Shown here in pieces: positions 1 through 8,702 of a DNA stretch of 64,000 bases; within the stretch, counting starts at the first letter, position 1; each line of letters opens with the position of its first letter. The notes under the pieces are model-generated. The model ran no database searches. It was not told the origin of the DNA and saw only the letters and a program-made list of their open reading frames with translations. A program made the position numbers and the translations under genes. This DNA comes from Reclinomonas americana ATCC 50394 (lineage: Eukaryota > Jakobida > Jakobea > Jakobida): the NCBI GenBank assembly GCA_048213135.1, contig PS015009.1, positions 1,612,001 to 1,676,000 of the forward strand, given 5' to 3'.

Positions 1-1576
1 TTTTGAGTGAGGTGAATCTTCCGGCAAGAGTGAGGCGCAGTTTGTTGTTGAAGAAACCGAGTTCGTCCTGCAAATACACACCGGTGTAAGCATTGTAATA
101 GCGTACACCCCTTTCGCGGATGTTTTTACTGCGGTCGAATGTGGGAGCAGTGGCTTGTCCGTACACGGGTGCGTAAATGTTGAAGTCGGCACCGCCCAGG
201 GGAGCGCCCTGGTTCCAGTCGTGGAAGTATTCTTTATTGCTGAGGTCAACACCTGCTAGAAGCTTGTGGGTGATGGCACCGGTACGTTCTTCACCGGTAA
301 TAAAGAGCTGCCCCATTTTGCTGGTGCCCAGCACATCCCATATAGAGATGCCGCGCTGCAGCAGGCTGTCGTTGCTGGCATCAAAACCCCAGGGCCACAG
401 GCTGGCGCCTTCCTGGTTATAATTGAAGTACGCGGCCTGTGCGGTAAACTTCCAGTTGTTGTTGATCTTATGATCGAAGATGAGGAGCAGGCTTTGGTCG
501 GTCATCTTTGTGGGTGCGAGGTTGCTCTCTGCTTTGGTAAAGCTTTTGGGCAAATCGGCATAGCCGCGTTTGGAGAACACGTAGTTGGAACCAATCACAT
601 TTACTTCGGAAAACTGGCGGGTGTACTCGGCAGTGAGCGAAGTATGTTCATCGAAAACATATTTAAGCACCGGCACTACGGAGTAGCGGTTGTTGTAATC
701 GAACTTGCGGTGCGAGCCTTTGAGTTGTCCCATCACGTTTAAACGATAGAGGAGTTTGCCGTCTTTAGACAGTTTACCATCCAGGTCGAGCGCTGCACGG
801 TACAGGTCGAAGCTGCCGAGGGAGATGCTGGCTTCGCCTTTGTTGCGACCGCTGGGCTTTTTGGTAACTACATTGTAGAAACCACTGGGGTCGCCATTGG
901 CGAGCATAAAACCTGCGGGGCCTTTTACAAATTCAATACGTTCTACCATGCTCATGTCTTCGGTAAGCGGACCCCAGTCGGTAGACACGTTCATACCATT
1001 GCGGAAGGCGCCTACATTGCTGCCCCGCATGGTGATGCGTGCATAGTTGTCCCAGTGTTCGATACGGGTGGCGCCGCTTACGTTGCGGGTAACGCCTTCG
1101 AGCATATCAAATATCTGCTGGTTGCCGATGAGTTTGGCGGTAACCACCTGCACATTCTGTGGTATCTCAAGAATAGGGCTTTGCAGACGCAGCGAACCGG
1201 AGAGCCTGTTGGTTTTAAAACTGTTCTTATTAGCGACTACCACCACTTCGTTGAGGTCTTTGTTGGAAAGGGTGAGTTTGATGTCGATTGGTGTGGCTTC
1301 GCTGCTTTTTACGGTTACGTCCTGCTCTACGTCTTTATAACCGATGAGGCTGAGCTGCAGGGTATAGGTGCCGGGAGTAAGATTTTTTATTTCGAAGGCA
1401 CCGGTATTGTCGGCCACGGCATTCTTACCGGTGTTCTTAATAATTACGGATACGCCTTCGGCGGGTTTGTTGTCGGATGTGGTGATCTTTCCTTTAATGC
1501 TGCCGGTTGTTTGAGCGAAGCAGTTTAAAGACAATAGCAGTGTAATGAGTAGTGTGCTGATGTTTGTTCTGGTCAT
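1..1576 (-). CDS. TonB-dependent siderophore-type receptor, 5' part only
   Basis: Outer-membrane receptor that would import a ferric siderophore or similar ligand using TonB energy. The start at 1576 gives a signal peptide (MTRTNISTLLITLLLSLNCFAQ). It is followed by a carboxypeptidase-regulatory-like beta-sandwich (roughly residues 25-105), a plug domain and the first barrel strands. The phrase RIEFVKGPAGFMLANGDPSG is typical of the FhuE/FpvA siderophore class of plugs. The gene runs off the left edge, so about 525 residues are visible and the C-terminal barrel is missing. There is no adjacent SusD-like gene, which argues for iron rather than glycan uptake. The substrate is not determinable. 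Confidence 0.88.
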   Translation of the reverse strand, partial: MTRTNISTLLITLLLSLNCFAQTTGSIKGKITTSDNKPAEGVSVIIKNTGKNAVADNTGAFEIKNLTPGTYTLQLSLIGYKDVEQDVTVKSSEATPIDIKLTLSNKDLNEVVVVANKNSFKTNRLSGSLRLQSPILEIPQNVQVVTAKLIGNQQIFDMLEGVTRNVSGATRIEHWDNYARITMRGSNVGAFRNGMNVSTDWGPLTEDMSMVERIEFVKGPAGFMLANGDPSGFYNVVTKKPSGRNKGEASISLGSFDLYRAALDLDGKLSKDGKLLYRLNVMGQLKGSHRKFDYNNRYSVVPVLKYVFDEHTSLTAEYTRQFSEVNVIGSNYVFSKRGYADLPKSFTKAESNLAPTKMTDQSLLLIFDHKINNNWKFTAQAAYFNYNQEGASLWPWGFDASNDSLLQRGISIWDVLGTSKMGQLFITGEERTGAITHKLLAGVDLSNKEYFHDWNQGAPLGGADFNIYAPVYGQATAPTFDRSKNIRERGVRYYNAYTGVYLQDELGFFNNKLRLTLAGRFTSLK

Positions 1577-1664
1577 CTGTTTATTTACAATTTTCTGTTT
1601 ACGATTTACGATTGTTTACAGCTGTAGTCATGCTGACGCAGGAAGCATCTCATTCAATTGGAAA

Positions 1665-1691
1665 GAGATCCCTCGTACCTCGGGATGACAG
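1665..1691. repeat. 27-bp dispersed repeat, copy A
   Basis: It begins gagatccctcgtacctcggg and ends gatgacag. An identical copy lies at 1885-1911, and a diverged copy at about 2798-2823 has 'gctgtgctcggg' in the middle. Related pieces (tcgtcggaatgac, cattccgaacgcagtgagg) occur near 57.8 kb, 58.0 kb and 18.84 kb. This fits the short intergenic repeat families of Bacteroidota, but no mobility gene is nearby. Confidence 0.7.
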
Positions 1692-1884
1692 CAGGCGGTT
1701 ATTGCTTTTTCAAACGGCAGGCGAGCGTTAAGGAGTCGTCATTAGCAGGCGCAAAAGTATTGCAGGTGTGGGGCGTACACTTTGGATATCGGGAAAAGTG
1801 TTTACGAATAAAGGAATGGAAAGGAATTATGACAGAAGGATGATGTGGGAGGTCATGGGTTTGTAATGTTAACCGCAGAGAAAT

Positions 1885-1911
1885 GAGATCCCTCGTACCT
1901 CGGGATGACAG
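1885..1911. repeat. 27-bp dispersed repeat, copy B
   Basis: Exact copy of the sequence at 1665-1691 in the same orientation, followed by further 'cgggatgac' echoes up to about 1942. Confidence 0.7.
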
Positions 1912-1990
1912 CTGCGTCGGGATGACGCTGTACTCGGGATGACAATCCAATAAGGCTTTGCGTAACTCTGCGCTCTTATGTTCTTTGCGG

Positions 1991-2755
1991 TTACTTATGT
2001 TTATTCTTAAAATCCTTCGCACAATCGAGGATGTATTGATTGAATGCAACTTCATCGCTGCCGGACACAAAATCATATGTTGGCCGGTAGATCATCATGA
2101 ATTCAGTCAGTAAGGGCTCCTGTATACCGGTGATGCGGCGCACGAGGGTTTTGTTGAACCTGTAATCGACATAATGATCTTCTTCCTGCTGCTCCAGTCT
2201 TTTTTTGAAAGCCTTCAATCTTTTATTGCGCTGGAAACGGAAGATGTTGATGATCTCGTTCACGTCGGCACCCACCACGCCGTTGTTGGGGTTGATGCCT
2301 GTTTTAAGACCGGGTTTGGTATACCCGAAGATATCGCGGTAGGTTTCGCGGTTCTCTATGGAATCCTGCCGGTACGACCTGGCGTATACGACTACTTCTT
2401 TTAAAGTACTGTACTTACCCTTGATGGTCATGTGCAGGCGGATGTCAAAATGATAAGGATCGGTGATGGCCGTTACGGGAAATTTTTGCGTGGGTTTGCC
2501 ATTATAGCTGAAGGTAACGGAATCGGTAAGGTTAACGATGAGCGAGTAGCGGCCCATGGAATCGGTAACGGTGTGTTGTCCGCCGGTGCTTTGCACTTTT
2601 ACCCCTTCCACCAGGTTGTACCGCGAAGAATCGTATACCGTTCCGCTTAGGGGCACCTGCGCACGGGTGATGGTGGTCACCAGTAAACAAGCCAGTAATG
2701 ATATGCTGGTATAGATCAGTCGCAAATGGTTGTGTTTTGTTGTTGCCGCTTCCAC
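1991..2755 (-). CDS. Exported protein with carboxypeptidase-regulatory-like domain
   Basis: A 254-residue protein with a hydrophobic signal segment at about residues 13-32, ending TTITRAQ. A CarboxypepD_reg-like fold follows, recognisable from LSGTVYDSS...GVKVQSTGG...DSMGRYSL. The C-terminal half is charged and helical, with no recognised family. Proteins of this build are common beside TonB receptors in Bacteroidota and probably sit in the periplasm or at the outer membrane. The start is uncertain, because the first methionine adds about a dozen residues before the hydrophobic core. Confidence 0.7.
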   Translation of the reverse strand: MEAATTKHNHLRLIYTSISLLACLLVTTITRAQVPLSGTVYDSSRYNLVEGVKVQSTGGQHTVTDSMGRYSLIVNLTDSVTFSYNGKPTQKFPVTAITDPYHFDIRLHMTIKGKYSTLKEVVVYARSYRQDSIENRETYRDIFGYTKPGLKTGINPNNGVVGADVNEIINIFRFQRNKRLKAFKKRLEQQEEDHYVDYRFNKTLVRRITGIQEPLLTEFMMIYRPTYDFVSGSDEVAFNQYILDCAKDFKNKHK

Positions 2756-2923
2756 TCCTGGCGGTCATGCTGAAGAACGAAGCATCTCTGTCCGAATGAG
2801 ATCCCTCGCTGTGCTCGGGATGACACTAGAAAAGAGAACGGTCGCTCAATTCTTTTTTCAGGGCCGTAATATTACACCAACAATTCTGCATGGAAGAAAA
2901 AGCCATCCTTTTTAACTGCGATT

Positions 2924-3820
2924 TTACTTTTTCAGCAGTTCCTCAATAGCGGCGGGGTAATGGGCATGCTCCAGGGCGTGCACTTTTTGCGCCAGCGTAT
3001 CGGGGGTATCGGCGGGAACGATGGGGCAGCGTGCCTGCAAAATGATGCTGCCATGATCGTACAGTTCATCTACATAATGTATGCTGATGCCGCTTTCGGT
3101 ATCGCCGGAAGCTATAACGGCTTCGTGTACCCGATGGCCGTACATGCCCTTGCCGCCATATTTGGGCAGCAGCGCGGGGTGAATGTTCACAATGCGGTTG
3201 GGGAAGGCCTGCACCAGGGCCGGGGGTACCTTCCAGAGAAAACCGGCCAGCACGAGGAGGTCGGCGCCCTGTAATTCCTTTATATAGCTGTCTTGGTTAA
3301 AAAAGCGGTCTTTTTCAATCATCAGCACGGGTATACCGGCCTGCCGGGCAATGTCGATGACACCTGCACCGGGTTTATTGCAAACTACAAGGCTGATTTG
3401 GGTGCCGGACCCGGCAAAATGTTCTATGATCTTACGGGCATTGCTGCCGGCGCCAGAGGCGAAAATGGCGATAGATTTCTTATTATCTGAATGATTTTCA
3501 GTTGTTTGTGTAGATTTAACTTCCTTTTTACCCGCCATTTTACGGCCTATTTTGCGGATATAATTGCGGAAAAAACGGAACTGTCCCAGCGGAATGCTGA
3601 TGGCCAGCACACACAGGGGCCACAGCAGGGTAATGAGTATTACATATAAAATCACCCACAGCACCCCCTTATCCAGCCCGGTAAGCAAAAGCAGCTTACG
3701 GCCCAGGTAACCGCAGAGGCTTCCGCCGAGTGCAAAAGTGGTGATAATCAGCAGGAGGTTGAGGCCATTTACCTTCCAGCGTTCCTGAAGTCGTTGAAAC
3801 ATGGCGCAAAAGTGGGCCAA
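2924..3820 (-). CDS. purN: PurN glycinamide ribonucleotide formyltransferase fused to an N-terminal membrane domain
   Basis: Residues 115-298 are a complete PurN, which transfers formyl from 10-formyl-THF to GAR in purine synthesis. It begins IAIFASGAGSN and has the catalytic Asn-His (NIHPALLPKYGGKG) and Asp (ELYDHGSI). Residues 1-95 form a different domain with two strongly hydrophobic segments (about 20-45 and 52-76). They resemble the small DUF6787-type membrane protein that, from general knowledge, often sits just before purN in this group. A charged linker (about 95-114) joins them with no stop codon. An internal ATG at residue 95 could give a free PurN. The start at residue 7 is also possible. 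Confidence 0.88.
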   Translation of the reverse strand: MAHFCAMFQRLQERWKVNGLNLLLIITTFALGGSLCGYLGRKLLLLTGLDKGVLWVILYVILITLLWPLCVLAISIPLGQFRFFRNYIRKIGRKMAGKKEVKSTQTTENHSDNKKSIAIFASGAGSNARKIIEHFAGSGTQISLVVCNKPGAGVIDIARQAGIPVLMIEKDRFFNQDSYIKELQGADLLVLAGFLWKVPPALVQAFPNRIVNIHPALLPKYGGKGMYGHRVHEAVIASGDTESGISIHYVDELYDHGSIILQARCPIVPADTPDTLAQKVHALEHAHYPAAIEELLKK

Positions 3821-3959
3821 AAAATCGGTTATTCACCACCGGGAAAGGAAAAAAATTGCCTTGGGATAGGGGTTTACAAATACATGACAATCACTATATG
3901 GGATGGGTCAAAATCGGCTGAAAATCAAGCTGGATATGGGAAAAAAAATTTAACAAATG

Positions 3960-3992
3960 TTGGTATTATGTCACCGTCCTGTCTTATTTTTG
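3960..3992 (+). promoter_or_regulatory. Probable promoter of the act operon
   Basis: The box TATTTTTG at 3985-3992 matches the Bacteroidota -7 consensus TAnnTTTG. A TTG at 3960-3962 lies about 22 bp upstream as a -33 element. This gives a 5' leader of roughly 40 nt before actA. It is a sequence match only. Confidence 0.5.
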
Positions 3993-4037
3993 CACGCAAT
4001 TAAGGATATTTTTCCACATTAGCCCGCAAATAACTGT

Positions 4038-5318
4038 ATGAGTCGCTATAGCATGATATTTAACAAAATTTTTGCCTGCCTTCTCCTCATTAGTCTCCTT
4101 AGTTTTTCTGAAAAATCTTTCGCTGCTGACGGAGAAGCTCTGTTCAAGGCAAACTGCGCCAGTTGTCATAAGGTAGATAAAGACTTTACGGGTCCTGCCC
4201 TGAAAGGCTGGAAAGACCGGGTACCGAAAGGCGACTGGATTTACAAGTGGATCGCCAATCCTCCCGGAATGATCGAGACTGACGCATATGCGAAAACGCT
4301 GGCGGCTAAGTGGAAACCTACCGTTATGACGGCTTTCAACACTTTGAAGAAAGATGAGGTTGACGCGATCCTGAAATATGTGGATGAATATACTCCGCCA
4401 CAACCCGGAGGTCCTGGCGGAGCCACTACAGAATCAGCTGACGGCGGCACCCTCCTCTTCGGTATTCTTACTTTATTATTAGCACTCATCGCGTTTATAT
4501 TAATACAGGTAAACAGCAACCTGAAAAAACTGTCTGACGAAAAAGACGGCATCAAACGTTCTGAACCTGTTCCTTTCTACCGCAACAAAACTTACTTAAT
4601 GGCCGGCATCCTGCTGCTGTTCGCAGTTGGCGGTTACTATACTATTAATGGTGCGATAGGCCTGGGCCGTCAGAAAAACTACCAGCCTGTTCAGCCGATC
4701 TACTATTCTCACAAAGTACACGCCGGCACCAACCAGATCAGTTGCCTGTACTGCCACGGCAGCGCACAGGACAGCAAAACTGCAGGTATCCCTTCTGTTA
4801 ACGTTTGTATGAACTGCCACAAATCCATCGCCACTTACGAAGGGCCGGATAAACTGGAAAGGGAGGACGGCACTGCCGTAAACGGTACGGAAGAAATACA
4901 CAAACTGTATGCTTATGCCGGATGGGATCCCGTAGCTAAAAAATACAACCCCGACAATAACGGCGACGGCATGCCTGATGGCGCCCGCCCGATTGAATGG
5001 GTTAAAATTCACAACCTGCCCGACCACGTATACTTCAACCACAGCCAGCACGTAAAAGTGGGTAAACAACAATGCCAGACCTGCCACGGTAATATCCAGC
5101 AGATGGGCGAGGTTTACCAGTTCCAGGACCTGAGCATGGGATGGTGTATCAACTGTCACAGGGATACCAAGGTTGACTTCTTCAATAAAGCCGATAGCAC
5201 CGGAAATAAATTCTATAGCATTTACGAGAAATTCCACCGCGATCTGAAGAACCATAAACTGGATAGCGTGACTGTAGAGAAGATCGGTGGAACCGAATGT
5301 CAGAAATGCCACTATTAA
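4038..5318 (+). CDS. actA: Alternative complex III subunit ActA, hexaheme cytochrome c
   Basis: Periplasmic cytochrome subunit of the quinol:cytochrome c oxidoreductase. Signal-like segment 1-29. A monoheme cytochrome c domain carries CASCH at 40-44. Two hydrophobic segments (about 138-157 and 187-205) tether the protein. The C-terminal pentaheme part has CLYCH 236-240, CMNCH 257-261, CQTCH 346-350, CINCH 370-374 and CQKCH 421-425. Canonical ActA is pentaheme, so the N-terminal monoheme domain is an addition, also known from other Bacteroidota. First gene of the respiratory operon; actB follows after 75 bp. Confidence 0.93.
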   Translation: MSRYSMIFNKIFACLLLISLLSFSEKSFAADGEALFKANCASCHKVDKDFTGPALKGWKDRVPKGDWIYKWIANPPGMIETDAYAKTLAAKWKPTVMTAFNTLKKDEVDAILKYVDEYTPPQPGGPGGATTESADGGTLLFGILTLLLALIAFILIQVNSNLKKLSDEKDGIKRSEPVPFYRNKTYLMAGILLLFAVGGYYTINGAIGLGRQKNYQPVQPIYYSHKVHAGTNQISCLYCHGSAQDSKTAGIPSVNVCMNCHKSIATYEGPDKLEREDGTAVNGTEEIHKLYAYAGWDPVAKKYNPDNNGDGMPDGARPIEWVKIHNLPDHVYFNHSQHVKVGKQQCQTCHGNIQQMGEVYQFQDLSMGWCINCHRDTKVDFFNKADSTGNKFYSIYEKFHRDLKNHKLDSVTVEKIGGTECQKCHY

Positions 5319-5393
5319 TGGCCATGCGAGAACGAGGCTTGTAGCAGATCCCCGTTTTCAAATTTTCAAACTGTCGAATTTTCAAATTGTATT

Positions 5394-8300
5394 ATGAGTA
5401 AGAAAAAGTACTGGCAAAGTTTTGGAGAACTGAATCAGAGTGACAACTTTCAGGACACATCCAAAAACGAATTCAAAGAAGAGCTGCTGCCACTGGCGGA
5501 CCTCGACGACAAGGGAATTCTGGATGCCAAAACGCCCCGCAGGGACTTCCTGAAATACCTGGGCTTCAGCACCGCCGCTGCCGCAGTGGCCGCCAGTTGC
5601 GAAATGCCCGTACGTAAAGCAGTGCCTTACCTGCAGCGCCCCGACAACGTGATACCCGGCGTGGCCAACTACTACGCTTCTACCTATATCAATGGCGGCG
5701 ACGCTATTCCGGTAGTGGTAAAACAAAGGGACGGCCGCCCTATCAAAATAGAGGGTAACGAACTCTCCTCCATCACTAAAGGTGGTACCAGTGCCCAGTC
5801 ACAGGCTTCTGTACTCGACCTGTACGATACCACCCGCCTGCGCTATCCTATGCAGAAAGACGGTGCCGACTTTAAAGAAGTAACAACTTTCGACAATTTT
5901 GATAAAATGGTGGGTGCTGCCATCGCCGGTAAAGCGGTTGCACTGGTTACGCCAACCCTCAACTCGCCATCTGCCCAGCAGGTGATCACCGAGTTCATCG
6001 CCAAATACCCCGGCAGCCGCCATGTACAATACGATGCGGTAAGCTACACCGGTATGCTGCTGGCCAACGAAGCCAGCTACGGCAAAAAAGCCATCCCTAC
6101 CTATCATTTCGACGCGGCTAAAGTAATTGTAAGCCTGGCCGCCGATTTCCTGGGTACCTGGGTTAGCCCGACAGAGTTCAGCAAACAATACGCTGCCAAG
6201 CGTAAAGTGACCGGTGAAAAACCCGAGCAGAACCGTCACATCCATTTTGAAAGCATCATGAGCCTCACCGGCAGTAACGCCGATGACCGCTACATACATA
6301 AGCCGTCTGAAACCGGCGCCATCGCCGTTGCCCTGCTCAATGCAGTGAATGGCGGAGCTGCTGGCCTGTCTGACAAAAAACTGAACGACGCCGTTACCAA
6401 AACCGCCGCCGAGCTGAAAGCAGCTGCAGGCCAGGCCCTGGTAGTGAGCGGCAGCAACGATGTGAATGTACAGATCATCGTTAACGCCATCAACGAAGCG
6501 ATTGGTGCTAACGGTAAAACGATCAACTGGGCGGTAACGTCCAACGTTCGTGCAGGCATCGATGCCGACATGACCCAACTGGTGGCCGACATCAATGCCG
6601 GTACCATTGGCGCGGTAATCATCAGCGGTGTGAACCCTTCTTACAGCTATGCCGGAAGGAAAGAGTTCAACGCGGCGCTGGCCAAAGTGGTAAGCATTTC
6701 TTTCAATGCCGCCATGGACGAAACCACCGAACTGTGTAAATACGTTCTCCCTGCTCACCACTGGCTGGAAAGCTGGGGCGACGCGGAAATAAAAACAGGT
6801 TACTTCAGCCTGTTACAACCTACCATTAACCCGCTGTTCAAAACAAGGGCATGGCAAACCTCCCTGCTGAAATGGGCAGGCAGCACCACGCCTGATTACG
6901 AAACGGCTTTCAGGAATTTCTGGACTACCAAACTGGGCAGTGCAGACCTGTACAACAAAGCCCTGCAGGATGGTGTGGTAGAGCCAGCCGGCGCTATGCC
7001 TGTTGGCGGAGGCGCTTACAACGGCGGTAAAGTAGAAGAGGCCAAATCAAAGATTGCCGCGGTAAAAGGTGGTGAATATGAACTGGTGATCTACGAAAAA
7101 TCAACACTCGGTAACGGTGCGCAGGCAAACAACCCCTGGTTGCAGGAAACGCCTGACCCCATCTCTAAAGTAACATGGGACAACTATGTACTGATGGGCA
7201 CCGCGATGTATAAAAAATTATACGGTAAAGACATCCTGGGTAAAGCCGGTGATTCTGACGCGTATGAAGTACACCCTGAAAAACCAGTGGTGAAAGTGAC
7301 TGCCGCTAATGGCGAGTCTGTGGAACTGCCGATACTGGTTATCCCCGGCATTCAGCCCAACACCATCGGTATTGCCGTGGGTTACGGAAGGAAGAGCTCG
7401 AAAGATAAAGACGGAGAGTGGGACAAAACAAAAGAAAACATTGGCCGTGCCGCGGCCGGCGCCGGTAAGAACGTTTACCCGCTGATTGGTACCGACGGCA
7501 CCAGCCTGCAATACAACGGTGTAGTTAAGCTGGAAAAAACCAGTCACACTTACCCGCTGGCACAAACGCAGGTGCATGGTTTCACTGAAAGCCGCCCGGT
7601 GATCTACGAAACCAACCTGGCCAGTTTCACCGCCAACCCCGAAGCCCTGCTGGAGGAAGCACGTGAAGAAAAAAGGATGACTACTGCCAACGGCAGCGAA
7701 GACTTTGTAAAGGACGCTACCATTTACCCCGACTATGTGAAGCCGGGCATCAAATGGGGCATGAGCATTGATCTGAATACCTGTACCGGTTGCAGCGCCT
7801 GCGTGGTGGCCTGTACAGCAGAAAATAACGTAAGCGTGGTAGGTAAAACGCAGGTACAGCGTGCACACGAAATGCACTGGCTGCGTATTGACCGCTACTT
7901 CACTTTTAACAACGAAGATCACGAAAACGTGGATGTAGTGTTCCAGCCGATGCTGTGCCAGCACTGTGATAACGCTCCTTGTGAGAACGTTTGCCCGGTA
8001 GCCGCTACCAACCACAGCACAGAAGGTTTGAACCAGATGACGTACAACCGTTGTATCGGTACACGTTACTGCGCTAACAACTGTCCGTATAAAGTACGCC
8101 GTTTCAACTGGCTCGACTTTACCGGTGCCGACAGCTTCCCCGACAACCAGAAACCGCTGATTGGCGTGGATATGGATGACGTGGTGCTGCAAATGAACGA
8201 CGACCTCACCCGCATGGTACTGAATCCTGATGTAACGGTTCGTTCAAGGGGTGTGATCGAAAAATGTTCTTTCTGCGTTCAGCGTTTACAGGAAAGCAAA

Positions 8301-8594
8301 CTGGAAGCGAAGAAAGCCCAGGATCCTTCACTGGTTCGCAACGTGAAAGTGGCTTGTGCGCAGGCTTGTCCGAGCGACTGTATCACTTTCGGTAACGTAA
8401 ACGATCCGGAAAGTGAAGTATCAAAAGCAAGGAAAGACACTCACCGTGCTTTCTATGTGCTGGAACAACTGCACGTACTGCCGAATGTAAACTACCTGGC
8501 CAAAGTAAGGAACACCGAAAGGCACATTGGCGCGGAAGAAGGACACGGCAGCGAGAAGCATGAAGCTAAAAAAGAAGAGAAAGCACACGCTTAA
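5394..8594 (+). CDS. actB: Alternative complex III subunit ActB, molybdopterin-oxidoreductase-like plus iron-sulfur protein
   Basis: A 1066-residue peripheral subunit that collects electrons from the quinol site. A twin-arginine-type motif (TPRRDFLKYLGFS, RR at 49-50) ends near Cys69. A long region related to molybdopterin oxidoreductases follows; in known ActB this part binds no Mo cofactor. From about residue 780 a ferredoxin-type domain carries four Cys sets: CTGCSACVVAC, CQHCDNAPCENVCP, CIGTRYCANNCP and CSFC...CAQACPSDC. This suits one 3Fe-4S and three 4Fe-4S clusters. A His/Lys/Glu-rich tail closes it. It sits between actA and actC. Confidence 0.94.
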   Translation: MSKKKYWQSFGELNQSDNFQDTSKNEFKEELLPLADLDDKGILDAKTPRRDFLKYLGFSTAAAAVAASCEMPVRKAVPYLQRPDNVIPGVANYYASTYINGGDAIPVVVKQRDGRPIKIEGNELSSITKGGTSAQSQASVLDLYDTTRLRYPMQKDGADFKEVTTFDNFDKMVGAAIAGKAVALVTPTLNSPSAQQVITEFIAKYPGSRHVQYDAVSYTGMLLANEASYGKKAIPTYHFDAAKVIVSLAADFLGTWVSPTEFSKQYAAKRKVTGEKPEQNRHIHFESIMSLTGSNADDRYIHKPSETGAIAVALLNAVNGGAAGLSDKKLNDAVTKTAAELKAAAGQALVVSGSNDVNVQIIVNAINEAIGANGKTINWAVTSNVRAGIDADMTQLVADINAGTIGAVIISGVNPSYSYAGRKEFNAALAKVVSISFNAAMDETTELCKYVLPAHHWLESWGDAEIKTGYFSLLQPTINPLFKTRAWQTSLLKWAGSTTPDYETAFRNFWTTKLGSADLYNKALQDGVVEPAGAMPVGGGAYNGGKVEEAKSKIAAVKGGEYELVIYEKSTLGNGAQANNPWLQETPDPISKVTWDNYVLMGTAMYKKLYGKDILGKAGDSDAYEVHPEKPVVKVTAANGESVELPILVIPGIQPNTIGIAVGYGRKSSKDKDGEWDKTKENIGRAAAGAGKNVYPLIGTDGTSLQYNGVVKLEKTSHTYPLAQTQVHGFTESRPVIYETNLASFTANPEALLEEAREEKRMTTANGSEDFVKDATIYPDYVKPGIKWGMSIDLNTCTGCSACVVACTAENNVSVVGKTQVQRAHEMHWLRIDRYFTFNNEDHENVDVVFQPMLCQHCDNAPCENVCPVAATNHSTEGLNQMTYNRCIGTRYCANNCPYKVRRFNWLDFTGADSFPDNQKPLIGVDMDDVVLQMNDDLTRMVLNPDVTVRSRGVIEKCSFCVQRLQESKLEAKKAQDPSLVRNVKVACAQACPSDCITFGNVNDPESEVSKARKDTHRAFYVLEQLHVLPNVNYLAKVRNTERHIGAEEGHGSEKHEAKKEEKAHA

Positions 8595-8595
8595 T

Positions 8596-8700
8596 AAGTA
8601 AAAACTAAAAATTAAAAAGTAAAAAACTAAAACAAGAAAGCAGGAAGCAACGCTTCAACTTTTGACTTTTAACTTTTGACTTTTGACTTTATACTTTAAG
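8596..8700 (+). repeat. A/T-rich imperfect inverted repeat between actB and actC
   Basis: An A-rich half with repeated 'aaaagt/aaaact' units is followed by a complementary half of repeated 'cttttgac' units, with a loop around 8632-8657. The transcript could form a long weak hairpin inside the operon. Similar 'cttttgac' strings occur downstream of other genes (about 23.85, 37.25 and 43.03 kb), so this may be a repeat family rather than a dedicated regulator. Confidence 0.5.
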
Positions 8701-8702
8701 AT

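Larger units (their letters stand above)
1577..1990. other. Intergenic stretch with dispersed short repeats
   Basis: No convincing gene lies here. The stretch contains two exact copies of a 27-bp repeat (1665-1691 and 1885-1911), a shorter echo near 1931, and a segment resembling the 'ctctgcg...ttctttgcgg' tract found again at 57.6-58.1 kb. Open frames crossing it follow the repeat and look spurious. Confidence 0.6.

Noticed and set aside
1-1576. A polysaccharide utilisation locus (SusC/SusD)
   Set aside because: No SusD-like gene, glycoside hydrolase or ECF sigma/anti-sigma pair is adjacent, and the plug resembles siderophore receptors.
1699-2076. Minus-strand open frame over the 27-bp repeats and the end of the CarboxypepD_reg gene
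   Set aside because: It overlaps a better-supported gene and follows the dispersed repeats, with no signal peptide or motif.
5799-6761. Long minus-strand open frames inside actB and other GC-richer genes
   Set aside because: These are shadows of the well-supported + strand genes and show no domain.
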